In this document: positions 25,116-36,520 of the stretch, one piece after another
Layout of the letters: every line of letters begins with the position of its first letter
Position numbering within the stretch: position 1 is the first letter of the stretch
The notes under the pieces: generated by a model
Database searches by the model: none
Seen by the model: only the letters and a program-made list of their open reading frames with translations
Told to the model about the DNA's origin: nothing
Translations under genes and position numbers: made by a program
Source of the DNA: Chloroflexota bacterium
GTDB taxonomy: Bacteria > Chloroflexota > Anaerolineae > J102
DNA length: 64,000 nucleotides
Reading direction: 5' to 3'
NCBI GenBank assembly: GCA_029782215.1
Contig: JAKOVD010000041.1
Span: forward strand, 33,944-97,943

Positions 25116-27275
25116 ATGAGCACAAGGTTGGAGGGTTGGTCTTGGCGCGCGCCATTCTGGCGGCGCGCCGGGCTGGTGGCCGCGATGGCGGCAACGTTCG
25201 GCGCGTTGGTGCTGTTCGCAAGCATGATCCCGTCACTTGCGCAGCCGGCCGCCCGAGTGGCAAGCGCGGGCGTCACGCTGGCCAAGACCTGCCCGGCGGG
25301 CGTCCGCCTGGGCGCGCCGGCGCCGTATCACGTGCAGTTTGCCAACAGCGGGCCTGGTGACGTGCTCGTCGACCTGGAGGACTCGCAGACGGGGATCCTG
25401 ACCTCCAGCGTTCCCGTCAGCGCGGCCGCGAGCCTGGATATCACCTACGCTTATACGCCCACCACGGGGACGGTCGCCATCACCAACGTGGTCAGTGCCA
25501 CCGTGGCCGACCTGGTGGATGGCGTCCCGCTGACGGACACGCAGGTGGTCACGGCCAGTTGCAGCAGCGCCGTGGCCGACCCGGTGGACCTCGCCCTCAC
25601 CAAGGGCGACGCCCCCGACCCGGCCACGGCCGGCGGCGTCCTGGTCTACACGCTCACCGCCAGCAACCTCAGCGCCAACCCGGCCTACGAGGTCATCGTC
25701 AGCGACACCCTGCCGGCAGGGCTGGCGCCCATCACCCAGACCTGGACGGCGCCGGTCACGGGCTGTGCAACCGCCGCCGGCACTATCCAATGCCGGATCG
25801 GCGTCCTGCCGCCAGCCTCCGGCACGGTCTTGACGTTCACCGTTGACATCAGCCCAACCTTGTCCGGCCTGATCACGAACACGGCGGCCATCACCGCCGC
25901 CAACCTGGACGTCGACGACAGCAACAACACGGCCACGCAGACAACGCTCGTCGAGCCTGCGGCGCCTAGCCCCACGCCGACGGCGACAGAGACTCCGACC
26001 CCTACCGACACGACAACGCCCACGCCGACGGATACGGAGACACCCACACCGACCTCCACAGCCGCGCCGACGGATACGGAAACACCCACGCCGACGCCGA
26101 CGGTGACAGAGACTCCCACGCCAACCCCCACCGTCGCGCCGACGGATACGGAAACACCCACGCTGACGCCGACGGTGACAGAGACTCCCACGCCAACCGC
26201 CACCGCCGCGCCGACGGATACGGAAACGCCCACGCTGACGCCGACGACTACAGAGACCCCCACGCCGACCCCCACCGCCGCGCCGACGGATACGGAAACG
26301 CCCACGCTGACGCCGACGACTACAGAGACTCCCACGCCGACCCCCACCGCCGCGCCGACGGATACGGAAACACCCACGCCGACCGCCACCGCAAAGCCCA
26401 GCGCCACGCCCACCCCGACAACCACGGCAACATCGGCGCCTGCAACCGGCACCCGCCTGCGCGGGTACGTCTACGTGCGGATGTTCGGCCAGAACCAGGC
26501 GTTGCCGGGCGTGACGGTGCAGCTCTGGCGCAGCAGTTCGCCCGACGTCCTGGGCCAGTTCGTGGACGACCGCGTCAGCGACCTGGGCGGCTTCTACAAC
26601 TTCTTCGTCCCCACCACGCCGCCGCCGTACTACCACCTGGTCCTCGTGACGCCGCCGGGTAAGGCGCCGTTGCAGGCGACGTCGGGCGAAGGGATCGTCG
26701 TCAGCCCCGACCACATTCGCTTCGATGCGCCAACCTTCCAGGTCTACCAGGACAACGATTTCGTCCTCATCCCGGTTACACCCACGCCCACGGCCACCCT
26801 TTCACCGGCCCCCACCGCCACCAGCACACCGCAGCCGGCGACGCCGACCCACACGCCCGGTCCCACCAGTACAGCAACGCCCACCAGCACCGTGACGCCG
26901 CCGCCAACGCTGACGCCGACGCCCACGGCCACCCCGCTCCAGGGCTCGATCCGCGCCCTGGTCTGGAACGACCTCAACCGCAACGGCGTCCGCGAGGGCG
27001 ATGAACCGCCGCTCGCGGGTGTGGAGGTAATGGTGGAGAAGGTGGGAGCCGCGCGTTCCAACGAGCGGGTGATCACCGGCAGCGATGGCGTTGCCCAGTT
27101 CGCCGCTCGCACGGCGCCGGCGATCTACAAGGTGACCGAAATCGACCCGCCCTATGCCTTGTCGACGACCCCTAACCAGGCGTATGTGGCGGTTTCCCCC
27201 GGCGTCCAGACGGATGTCGCCTTCGGCGACCGGGTCCTACCCAAACACGTTTTTCTGCCCGCCGTGCAACGGTAG
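25116..27275 (+). CDS. Secreted surface protein with DUF11, Pro/Thr repeats and SdrD B-like domains
   Basis: A 719-residue exported protein. A signal peptide (helix [20 protein letters not shown], then SLAQPA) is followed by DUF11-type beta-sandwich units ([20 protein letters not shown]). A Pro/Thr-rich stalk with 24-residue repeats spans about 290-435. An SdrD B-like fold ([20 protein letters not shown]) follows, then a second Pro/Thr stretch and a final B-like domain ([20 protein letters not shown]). The C-terminus is [10 protein letters not shown], resembling the tails of two other secreted gene products in this window. It is probably a cell-surface or envelope protein. The ATG at 25116 has AAGGAG 8 bp upstream. 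Confidence 0.85.
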   Translation: MSTRLEGWSWRAPFWRRAGLVAAMAATFGALVLFASMIPSLAQPAARVASAGVTLAKTCPAGVRLGAPAPYHVQFANSGPGDVLVDLEDSQTGILTSSVPVSAAASLDITYAYTPTTGTVAITNVVSATVADLVDGVPLTDTQVVTASCSSAVADPVDLALTKGDAPDPATAGGVLVYTLTASNLSANPAYEVIVSDTLPAGLAPITQTWTAPVTGCATAAGTIQCRIGVLPPASGTVLTFTVDISPTLSGLITNTAAITAANLDVDDSNNTATQTTLVEPAAPSPTPTATETPTPTDTTTPTPTDTETPTPTSTAAPTDTETPTPTPTVTETPTPTPTVAPTDTETPTLTPTVTETPTPTATAAPTDTETPTLTPTTTETPTPTPTAAPTDTETPTLTPTTTETPTPTPTAAPTDTETPTPTATAKPSATPTPTTTATSAPATGTRLRGYVYVRMFGQNQALPGVTVQLWRSSSPDVLGQFVDDRVSDLGGFYNFFVPTTPPPYYHLVLVTPPGKAPLQATSGEGIVVSPDHIRFDAPTFQVYQDNDFVLIPVTPTPTATLSPAPTATSTPQPATPTHTPGPTSTATPTSTVTPPPTLTPTPTATPLQGSIRALVWNDLNRNGVREGDEPPLAGVEVMVEKVGAARSNERVITGSDGVAQFAARTAPAIYKVTEIDPPYALSTTPNQAYVAVSPGVQTDVAFGDRVLPKHVFLPAVQR
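26067..26354 (+). repeat. Four tandem 72-bp repeats in the surface protein stalk
   Basis: Each 72-bp unit encodes 24 residues of the pattern [19 protein letters not shown] followed by Tx(A/V)A. Units three and four are nearly identical in DNA sequence, which suggests recent duplication. A partial fifth unit follows. Confidence 0.85.
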
Positions 27276-27298
27276 CTGAAACTGACAAACCGACTGAC

Positions 27299-27337
27299 GC
27301 GGCGGCCTCTTCGCCATACCTGCGAAGAGGCCGCCGC
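27299..27337. terminator. Bidirectional hairpin between convergent genes
   Basis: A perfect 16-bp stem, GCGGCGGCCTCTTCGC (27299-27314) and its complement (27322-27337), with a 7-nt loop and no T-run. Confidence 0.75.
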
Positions 27338-27345
27338 CGTGCTGT

Positions 27346-27846
27346 CTAGGACTCAGCTCCCTCCGCTGGTTGCGCATCCTCTTCGTCAGGGGAGACTTCG
27401 AGGAGGGTGCCGCCCTCACTTGTGATCTGGTTTTGGAGCCACTCGACCCCCGGTGGAACCGCCAGGCCGACCACGGCCAGGGTGCCGGGCTCGAGCAGGG
27501 CGCCGATATCGATCAGATCGGTGTTGGGCAGCCCGCCATCTTCGCTGGCCGCAGCGATGCTGCCGTACCAGGCGCCGACAGCAGCCCCGATGAGGACGCC
27601 GACGGGGCCGCCGATCAGCCCGACGAGAGCGCCCACGCCGCCACCCACCAGGGCGCCCTGCTTGCCGTTGCGGTCACCAAGCTCGTGGATGTCCAGCGTG
27701 CCATCCTCACGGCGGCGGACCAAAGCCGCCGCGTCGATGCCCATTGCTTCGTCTTTGGCGGCTTCCTTGACCTGGGCAAAGGCCGTTTCGGCGGCCACCC
27801 GTTCATGAAAAGCGCCGACTACAAGTTGGAGTTGCGGTTCTGTCAC
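27346..27846 (-). CDS. DUF1269-family membrane-associated protein
   Basis: A 166-residue protein with the DUF1269 layout. An N-terminal segment (LVVGAFHERVAAETAFAQVK, then DAAALVRRREDGTLDIHELG) is followed by a glycine-zipper hydrophobic core (GALVGGGVGALVGLIGGPVG), then LEPGTLAVVGLAVPPGVEWL and an acidic tail. Members are often stress-induced and membrane associated; the molecular role is not known. The start is a GTG at 27846. A near-consensus promoter lies about 45 bp upstream. Confidence 0.82.
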   Translation of the reverse strand: MTEPQLQLVVGAFHERVAAETAFAQVKEAAKDEAMGIDAAALVRRREDGTLDIHELGDRNGKQGALVGGGVGALVGLIGGPVGVLIGAAVGAWYGSIAAASEDGGLPNTDLIDIGALLEPGTLAVVGLAVPPGVEWLQNQITSEGGTLLEVSPDEEDAQPAEGAES

Positions 27847-27887
27847 AGGATTCTCACTTTGAGGTGCGGGGTGATGGGAATACAGGC

Positions 27888-27916
27888 ATTATAGCGCAGG
27901 GGGCAGGCCGCACCAA
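27888..27916 (-). promoter_or_regulatory. Promoter of the DUF1269 gene
   Basis: On the minus strand TTGGTG (27916-27911), a 17-bp spacer and TATAAT (27893-27888), with TGCGC before the -10. Confidence 0.65.
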
Positions 27917-27942
27917 CGCCGTAGGCAGGGTGGGGGGTGAAG

Positions 27943-27999
27943 CAAACGACTGAAGTCGTGACTACCGAAGCGCAGGCAAACGACTAAAGTCGTCACTAC
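27943..27999. repeat. Two tandem 23-bp palindrome-bearing repeats
   Basis: CAAACGACTGAAGTCGTGAC plus TAC (27943-27965) and CAAACGACTAAAGTCGTCAC plus TAC (27977-27999), each with an ACGACT-x-AAGTCGT palindrome. The second unit encodes the last residues of the Nudix gene on the minus strand. Confidence 0.8.
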
Positions 28000-28717
28000 G
28001 GCGCCAGTGCCACCAGTGGGGGAAAGCATGACGCAGGCCTGGCGCCACAAGGAAGTCGGTGGCGATCATCCGCTGCGCTTCTTGAGGTGAGCAGAGATAG
28101 ATGCCTGCGACCTCGCCATCGGCGAAGTGCAGATGCGCCAGACCCCATTCCGTCAGCTCGCCGGCGAAGGTCTGGTTGACCTGGCGATTGCAGATGGGAG
28201 GCAAGCCGCGGCGGACGCCGTAGCGTTCGTAGATCGGCCCCACCCGGTGCAACTGCCCCCCTGTCAGCCAGGCCCCCCTGTCCGCGATCGGTAGACCCAG
28301 CTCTTCGGCGATCTCGCCCAGGGCTCCCTCCTCCCAATCCTGCCCGGCCTTGAGGTGCCCCCCGACGGTGGTATCGAAATATTGGGGCCACTCGGCCTTG
28401 TCAGGTGCGCGCATCTGCAGCACCAGCATCCCCTGTGGTGAGGTCAGGAAGATGTGCGCGACCCGGTGCCGCAGGCCGGTCAGATGGCAGAACCAGCGGG
28501 GCGCCGACCAGCCCAGGAGGGCGCCGGTGGCGGCGACGACGTCCAACATTTCCTCGCCGGGCACTGGCGGCTGCTGCAGACGATCGCGCCAGTCAGCGAC
28601 GGCCGCCTGGACGACCACGGGCGTGACCGTGTCGCCACCCTGCCAGGCAGCATCCAACAGCGCCAACTCGGCGCTCCAGGCATCGGCGGTACTGGCGGGG
28701 AAGACAACTTCGGGCAT
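27962..28717 (-). CDS. Nudix hydrolase with altered Nudix box
   Basis: A 251-residue cytoplasmic protein. An N-terminal 90-residue helical segment is followed by a Nudix domain with YFDTTVGGHLKAGQDWEEGA then LGEIAEELGL near residues 140-170. Compared with Gx5Ex7REUxEExGU, the first Glu is Gln and the Arg of REU is Gly, while the metal-binding EIAEE is intact. The C-terminal half resembles the IPP-isomerase-like Nudix group (GVRRGLPPICNRQVNQTFAG). The substrate is unknown. The last residues, SDDFSRLPALR, are encoded by a dispersed palindromic repeat, so the natural C-terminus has been replaced or extended. The ATG at 28717 has AGGA 9 bp upstream; an upstream in-frame start is less likely. Confidence 0.78.
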   Translation of the reverse strand: MPEVVFPASTADAWSAELALLDAAWQGGDTVTPVVVQAAVADWRDRLQQPPVPGEEMLDVVAATGALLGWSAPRWFCHLTGLRHRVAHIFLTSPQGMLVLQMRAPDKAEWPQYFDTTVGGHLKAGQDWEEGALGEIAEELGLPIADRGAWLTGGQLHRVGPIYERYGVRRGLPPICNRQVNQTFAGELTEWGLAHLHFADGEVAGIYLCSPQEAQRMIATDFLVAPGLRHAFPHWWHWRRSDDFSRLPALR

Positions 28718-28812
28718 GAGGGGTTTCCTGCGTGAGGGAACGGATGCAAAGGGCAGAAGGACGGCGGAACTGGTCGCGCCACGCATGACGTGCGCACGTA
28801 TGATATACGCTC

Positions 28813-28841
28813 TTGCACGGCTGCGCCCATCGGTCTATGCT
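28813..28841 (+). promoter_or_regulatory. Promoter of glk
   Basis: TTGCAC (28813-28818), 17-bp spacer, TATGCT (28836-28841). Start near 28848, about 60 nt before the ATG. Confidence 0.55.
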
Positions 28842-28906
28842 TGGAATCGGTGGGCACGGTCTCCTGGTCTACAGGTCTCCCTTCTCTCCACTTCAAGGAG
28901 CTTCCC

Positions 28907-29899
28907 ATGTTACTCGCAGGCGATATCGGCGGGACGAAGACGGTGCTGGCAGTGTACTCGCCAGAGAAAGGCGCACGCGAGCCCCTTGCTGAGGCCACAT
29001 TTGCCAGCGGCCAGTATGCCAGCCTGGAAAAGATCGTGCAGGAGTTCAGGGCCTCGGTCGACTTGCCCATCGACCGCGCCTGCTTTGGCGTGGCCGGCCC
29101 CGTCGTGGAGGGCCAGTCGCGCATCACGAACCTGCCCTGGGTGATCAGCACGCCGCGCCTGCGGGCGGCGTTAGGCTGCCAGGCCGTCGCCCTGCTCAAC
29201 GACCTGCAGGCCATCGCCTACGCCGTGCCGCACCTGGGAGGGGAGGACCTGCACACCCTGCATCCCGGCGATCCCCAGCCTGGCGGCAACATCGCCGTCA
29301 TTGCCCCCGGCACGGGCCTGGGGGAGGCTTACCTGACATGGGATGGCACGCGCTACCACGCCTACCCGTCGGAAGGGGGACATGCCGATTTCGGGCCGAC
29401 CGATGCCCTGGAAGTTGAGCTGCTGCGCTACTACCTCCAGCGCATGGATCACGTCAGCTATGAGCGCTTCTGTTCGGGCCTGGGTCTGCCTAACATCTAC
29501 AACTTTCTGGCCAATACAGGGTATGCCTCCGAGCCGGAGTGGCTGGCCGCCGAGCTGCGCGAGGCGCGCGACCCGACCCCGGTCATCGTCAAGGCGGCGC
29601 TGCGCAATGACCCGCCCAGCGAGCTTTGTGTCACCAGCCTGGAGATGTTCGTGTCCATCCTCGGCGCCGAGACGGGCAACCTGGCGCTCAAGGTCCTTTC
29701 CCGCGGGGGCGTTTTCCTGGGCGGAGGCATTCCGCCGCGCATTGTGCCGGCGCTGGAGCACCAGCACTTCCTTGAATCCTTCCTGCGCAAGGGGCGCATG
29801 AGCGAGCTGCTCATCCGTATGCCTGTCCACGTCATTCTCAATCCCAATACGGCGCTCCTCGGCGCTGCCCATTATGGGTTGGAGGAGCTCGCCATCTGA
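28907..29899 (+). CDS. glk: Glucokinase
   Basis: A 330-residue glucokinase of the E. coli Glk type that makes glucose 6-phosphate with ATP. Visible motifs are the phosphate loop LLAGDIGGTKTVLAVYSPEK at the start, VIAPGTGLGEAYL near residue 131, and YPSEGGHADFGPTDALEVEL near 150, whose Glu binds glucose. YERFCSGLGLPNIYNFL follows near 183. The ATG at 28907 has AAGGAG 6 bp upstream. Its position before the CBM48 protein and the maltose transporter genes suggests it handles glucose released from maltodextrins. Confidence 0.93.
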   Translation: MLLAGDIGGTKTVLAVYSPEKGAREPLAEATFASGQYASLEKIVQEFRASVDLPIDRACFGVAGPVVEGQSRITNLPWVISTPRLRAALGCQAVALLNDLQAIAYAVPHLGGEDLHTLHPGDPQPGGNIAVIAPGTGLGEAYLTWDGTRYHAYPSEGGHADFGPTDALEVELLRYYLQRMDHVSYERFCSGLGLPNIYNFLANTGYASEPEWLAAELREARDPTPVIVKAALRNDPPSELCVTSLEMFVSILGAETGNLALKVLSRGGVFLGGGIPPRIVPALEHQHFLESFLRKGRMSELLIRMPVHVILNPNTALLGAAHYGLEELAI

Positions 29900-29937
29900 C
29901 CTGGACTGACAGGGGTCCCTGCGGACATGTTCCATTC

Positions 29938-29968
29938 TTGCACGGTCTCTGCGGGTGTCGGTTAGAAT
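29938..29968 (+). promoter_or_regulatory. Possible promoter of the CBM48 gene
   Basis: TTGCAC (29938-29943), a long 19-bp spacer and TAGAAT (29963-29968). The -10 is strong but the spacing is not ideal. Confidence 0.4.
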
Positions 29969-30109
29969 TCGGCGTTTCTCTTTTGCCGCCCGCCCGCGCC
30001 TTTTGCTCTCACACCGCCCAGGATGCGGGCCACCCTGTACGACCCGGCTGCAGGGAAGCAGCGCCATTTTGGCAACACGGGTCGTCGTGTTGACTCTGTC
30101 TTTCCCACC

Positions 30110-30427
30110 ATGATCCAGAAACGGAAGCTGAACCATCACGGCAATGCCGTCGTGCGGGTGACATTCATCCTCCCTGCCACGTTGCAGGCCGACAAAATCT
30201 TCCTGGTTGGTGATTTCAACCAGTGGCAGACGAACACGCACCCCTTCGGCCGCGATGGCATGGGCAACTGGGTCTTTGTCCTCGATCTGGAGCCAGGCGA
30301 AACCTGCCAGTTTCGCTATCTGAGCGACGGGGTGCACTGGATGAACGACACCGATGCCGATGGCTTTGTGGAGAACGAGCACGGCACGAGCAACTTCGTC
30401 GTGGTAGCACAGGTGGAAGAGGGATAG
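30110..30427 (+). CDS. Stand-alone CBM48 (isoamylase N-terminal-like) glycogen-binding protein
   Basis: A 105-residue protein made almost wholly of one CBM48/E-set domain: VRVTFILPATLQADKIFLVG, then DFNQWQTNTHPFGRDGMGNW and CQFRYLSDGVHWMNDTDADG. The FNQW tryptophan is the sugar-contacting position of this family. The domain occurs in glycogen-branching and debranching enzymes and in AMPK beta subunits. Here it stands alone with no catalytic domain, so it may bind glycogen or target a partner. The ATG at 30110 lacks a clear ribosome site. Neighbours are glk and clpB. Confidence 0.78.
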   Translation: MIQKRKLNHHGNAVVRVTFILPATLQADKIFLVGDFNQWQTNTHPFGRDGMGNWVFVLDLEPGETCQFRYLSDGVHWMNDTDADGFVENEHGTSNFVVVAQVEEG

Positions 30428-30577
30428 GTAGACAGCCCCTCTCTTACATTGCCCATACACTTTTCTTGCGCGGGGCTCATGCGCGGGCGGCACAATGGGT
30501 GTGGATGAGTCTAGAGGCGCAGCGATGGCATCGCGGGCGCCGGGGAGACTGCCATCCCACCCAGGAGGACACCGCCC

Positions 30578-33172
<2,595 letters not shown>

Positions 33173-33335
33173 CCGCACGCGGCTTGTGGCGCCCATCGTC
33201 CGCATCTTGCTTTCGTTTTCTTTCGTTCAAGTACCACAACAACAGAAATCACAACTTCAGCCAAACAACTATAGCGCGGCGTTAGCTGGCAAAGCGCGCG
33301 TTTTGTGCACAAAGGCGCACAGTTTCTTCTTCTTC

Positions 33336-33364
33336 TTGACTTAGTCAGGCACCGTCGCTAGAAT
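33336..33364 (+). promoter_or_regulatory. Promoter of the maltodextrin ABC genes
   Basis: TTGACT (33336-33341), exactly 17 bp, TAGAAT (33359-33364), about 125 bp before the first gene. The clpB-to-33489 gap holds no gene; no clear regulator operator is recognised. Confidence 0.8.
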
Positions 33365-33488
33365 CATCGTCAATGGCTTAGCCGGGCCAGGCATAGGTAC
33401 GCTGCCGGCCGGCAGGATCTGTTTCAATCCTAGCTACCCGTCCGTCTCGATTTCGCAAGCCCTGTCAAAAGGAGGCAGAGTCACTTCC

Positions 33489-34838
33489 ATGAAACGCACC
33501 TTTATCGTTCTCCTGCTGCTGGTCGCAGCCGTCACCGTCCTGGCGGCCTGCGGCGGCGGCGCCACGCCCGCACCAACCGCGGCGCCCGCGGCCGCGCCCA
33601 CCAAGGCGCCGGAACCGACCAAGGCTCCCGAGCCCACCAAGGCTCCCGAACCGACCAAGGCCCCCGAGCCCACCAAGGCTCCCGAACCGACCAAAGCCCC
33701 CGAGGCAACCGCTGCGCCGGCGGCAACGCTGGTGATCTGGGCGGACAACACCCGCGCCCCGGCCCTGCAGAAGATCGCCCCCGACTTCGAGAAGAAGTAC
33801 GGCGTCAAGCTGCAAGTCCAGGAACTGGCTTTCGGCGACATCCGTGACAACGTCAAGCGCGCCGCCCCTGCCGGCGAGGGCCCGGATCTGTTCATCGGCG
33901 CCCATGACTGGATCGGCGAGCTGTATCAGAACGGCATCCTGGCCCCGATCGACCTCGGCGCCAAGAGCAAGGACTTCTGGCCCACTGCTCTGAGTCTGTT
34001 CACCTATGATGGCAAGCTGGTCGGCATGCCCTACGCCACCGAGAACCTGGCCCTGTTCTACAACCCGGACCTGGTCAAGACCGCGCCCAAGACCTGGGAC
34101 GAGGTGAAGACCGTAGCCGCCCAGTTGCAGAAGGATGGCAAGGTGAAGTATGGGTTCTGCCGCATGAACGGCGATCCGTACCACTTCTACCCCATCCAGA
34201 CGGCCTTTGGCGGCTACATCTTCGGCCAGAACGCTGATGGCAGTTGGAACACCAAGGACCTCGGCATCGGCAACAAGGGCTCCGTCGCCTCTGCCCAATG
34301 GTTGGCCGACATGGTCAAGCAGGGCTCGGTCGTCGGGACCATGGACTGGGACACCAACCACAAGCTGTTCGAGAGCGGCGATTGCGCTATGCTGCTGAGC
34401 GGTCCGTGGGCGCTGCCCCGGTTCCGCGAGGCCAATGCCAAGTTCGCCATTGCGCCGATTCCGGCTGGCCCGGCTGGCCCCGGCAAGCCCTTCCTGGGCG
34501 GCCAGGGCTTCTTCATGAACGCCTTCGGCAAGAACCAACTGCTGGCGCAGGCTTTCCTGACCGACTTCATGGCCACTGAGCCGGCCATGCGGCAGTTGTT
34601 CCAGGCCGATCCCCGGCCCTCCGCCTACATGGCCGTCCGCAATGATCCGAAGGACGACGCCATGGCGGCCTTCGGTGAGGCCGGCAAGGACGCCCAGCCG
34701 ATGCCCACCATCCCCGCCATGTCGGCGGTCTGGGGACCTCTGGGTGACGCTCTGACCCTGGTCCAGCAAGGCAGCGCTGCTCCCGAAGCGGCGATGACCA
34801 ACGCCCAGAAGCAGGTCGAAGCTGCGCTGAGCAAGTAG
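33489..34838 (+). CDS. malE: Maltose/maltodextrin ABC transporter substrate-binding lipoprotein
   Basis: A 449-residue lipoprotein. The signal peptide with lipobox LAAC (Cys near residue 21) is followed by a Pro/Lys/Glu linker of six TKAPEP units. The mature part is a MalE-type binding domain: LVIWADNTRAPALQKIAPDF, GPDLFIGAHDWIGELYQNGI, GMPYATENLALFYNPDLV and AMLLSGPWALPRF. It captures maltodextrins outside the membrane and passes them to the MalFG channel. It starts an operon behind a strong promoter, and a hairpin after its stop probably lets it be made in excess over the permeases. Specificity for maltodextrins is inferred from family and from the GH13 neighbour. Confidence 0.9.
   Translation: MKRTFIVLLLLVAAVTVLAACGGGATPAPTAAPAAAPTKAPEPTKAPEPTKAPEPTKAPEPTKAPEPTKAPEATAAPAATLVIWADNTRAPALQKIAPDFEKKYGVKLQVQELAFGDIRDNVKRAAPAGEGPDLFIGAHDWIGELYQNGILAPIDLGAKSKDFWPTALSLFTYDGKLVGMPYATENLALFYNPDLVKTAPKTWDEVKTVAAQLQKDGKVKYGFCRMNGDPYHFYPIQTAFGGYIFGQNADGSWNTKDLGIGNKGSVASAQWLADMVKQGSVVGTMDWDTNHKLFESGDCAMLLSGPWALPRFREANAKFAIAPIPAGPAGPGKPFLGGQGFFMNAFGKNQLLAQAFLTDFMATEPAMRQLFQADPRPSAYMAVRNDPKDDAMAAFGEAGKDAQPMPTIPAMSAVWGPLGDALTLVQQGSAAPEAAMTNAQKQVEAALSK
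33600..33707 (+). repeat. Six 18-bp repeats encoding TKAPEP in the lipoprotein linker
   Basis: Six tandem units of ACCAAGGCNCCNGARCC type, the last ending in Ala. They encode a charged Pro-rich spacer between the lipid anchor and the binding domain. Confidence 0.85.
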
Positions 34839-34854
34839 TCGTTCAAGGACATGA

Positions 34855-34880
34855 GAGAGGGGGGCACTGGCCCCCCTCTC
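34855..34880 (+). terminator. Hairpin between malE and malF
   Basis: An 11-bp stem GAGAGGGGGGC / GCCCCCCTCTC with loop ACTG, followed by TTCAT. Probably a partial terminator or mRNA-stabilising hairpin that raises binding-protein yield. Confidence 0.75.
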
Positions 34881-34948
34881 TTCATAAATGCTTCCGGCGT
34901 CTTGAGAGCGCCGGCGGCTGCAAACGCTGAGTCCGAAGGAGAAGGTCT

Positions 34949-36520
34949 ATGGCAGCATCTTCGACAAAGAAGCGCAGCGTTCTGGGAGGGTCAGGCGTCC
35001 CATCGCTGTTGTTGCGCCTGGTGCTATTGATGCTGTTCGATGCTGCCACGATCTGGCTGGGGTGGCAGCTTGTCTTTTACGGCCAGCCCGCCCTGGCGAT
35101 TATGCTGGCGCTGGTCGTGTTGACCATTAATGTGGTGTTCTTGCGTGAAAGCGCGATGCCGATGCGCTGGATCATGCCGGCTCTCGCTTTCATGGCCCTT
35201 ATGCACATCTATCCGGTGCTCTTCACCGTCTATACGGCCTTCACCAACTACAGTGATGGGCACCTGGTTCCCAAGGACGTGGCTATCCAGCAGATAGAGT
35301 CCCAAACCTACCTGCCGAAGGACGCCCAAACGTTCTCGTGGAAGGCGTACAGCGGGCCTGACGGCAGCTATGCGCTTTGGCTGACGGGTGAGAATGGAGA
35401 ACAGTTCTTTGCCACCAGCACAGGTCAGGCCTACACCAAGCAGCAGTTGGTGGATCAGGGGGTGCAGTTCGACGAAGCGGGCGATCCGGTACAGGTGGAG
35501 AGCTACACGCCGGTCCCCCTGACCCAAAAGTTCGCCGTCTTGCCCGCCCTCCAGCCCCTGTCATTTGGCCCGGCTGAGCATGCCGTGAAGATCGTCTCTC
35601 CGAGCAGCGCCGCGCAGGTGCAGCCGAAGTACGTCTATGACCCGGCACAGGACGCCATGATCGACCAGGAGACCAGCGAGGTCTACGCCAACGTCAACGG
35701 CACCTTCACCTCTGCGAGTGGCCAGACCCTGATCCCCGGCTTTCCGGTCACAATCGGTTTGCGGAACTTCAAGGTGCTCTTCACCGACCCGGCGATGCGC
35801 GGTCCCCTGGTGACTATTTTCATCTGGACGTTTGCCTTTGCTTTCTTCAGCGTCTTTACCACCTTCGCGCTTGGACTGTTGATAGCGCTGGTGTTGAACG
35901 ACCCTATCGTGCCAGGGCGGAGGGCCATCCGCGTGCTGATGATCGTGCCCTACGCCATCCCGGCGTTTGTTGGCGTCCTCATCTGGCGCGGCATGTTCAA
36001 TCCGGTCCTGGGCGTCATCGGCACAACATGGGATCCTGGCTGGTTCTCCAGCCCCTTCTGGGCGAAGGTCGCCATCCTGATCATCAATCTGTGGCTGGGC
36101 TACTCGTACATGTTCCTGATCACCACCGGCGCCCTGCAGGGCATTCCGAATGACATCTATGAAGCGGCCAAGGTGGACGGCGCCGCCGGCATCTACCGGT
36201 TCTGGCGCATTACGCTTCCCTTGCTGCTGGTGGCGGTGGGGCCCCTGTTGATCGGTTCCTTTGCCTTCAACTTCAACAACTTCACCATCATCGACCTCTA
36301 CGCCCGCGGCGGCCCTCCCATCCCCAACACGCCCGCACCTGCCGGCTACACGGACATCCTGATCAGCTACACCTACCGCATTGCCTTTGGCGGCGGCCGC
36401 GGCGCCGATTACGGCCTGGCGGCTGCGATCTCGGTGATCATCTTCCTGATCGTCGGCGCCATCACCATCGCCAACTTCCGCTACACCGGTATGCTTGAGG
36501 AGGTCTCCGAAAATGCCTGA
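34949..36520 (+). CDS. malF: Maltose-type ABC permease, MalF-like
   Basis: A 523-residue inner-membrane permease. Hydrophobic segments near the N-terminus (LLMLFDAATIWLGWQLVFYG) and a large extracytoplasmic domain (about residues 100-260) precede the permease core. The core carries the ATPase-contacting EAA loop EAAKVDGAAGIYRFWRITLP near residue 405. The large external insertion matches MalF rather than smaller sugar permeases. AAGGAGA lies before the ATG. Its stop overlaps the start of malG by 8 bp. Confidence 0.93.
   Translation: MAASSTKKRSVLGGSGVPSLLLRLVLLMLFDAATIWLGWQLVFYGQPALAIMLALVVLTINVVFLRESAMPMRWIMPALAFMALMHIYPVLFTVYTAFTNYSDGHLVPKDVAIQQIESQTYLPKDAQTFSWKAYSGPDGSYALWLTGENGEQFFATSTGQAYTKQQLVDQGVQFDEAGDPVQVESYTPVPLTQKFAVLPALQPLSFGPAEHAVKIVSPSSAAQVQPKYVYDPAQDAMIDQETSEVYANVNGTFTSASGQTLIPGFPVTIGLRNFKVLFTDPAMRGPLVTIFIWTFAFAFFSVFTTFALGLLIALVLNDPIVPGRRAIRVLMIVPYAIPAFVGVLIWRGMFNPVLGVIGTTWDPGWFSSPFWAKVAILIINLWLGYSYMFLITTGALQGIPNDIYEAAKVDGAAGIYRFWRITLPLLLVAVGPLLIGSFAFNFNNFTIIDLYARGGPPIPNTPAPAGYTDILISYTYRIAFGGGRGADYGLAAAISVIIFLIVGAITIANFRYTGMLEEVSENA

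Noticed and set aside
30430..30577. CIRCE or other heat-shock element before clpB
   Set aside because: No TTAGCACTC-N9-GAGTGCTAA or similar inverted repeat is present, and no -10/-35 pair has good spacing.
33280..33330. A LacI/MalR-type operator before malE (GCAAAGCGCGCGTTTTGTGC)
   Set aside because: The palindrome is weak and no regulator gene is nearby, so it was not listed.
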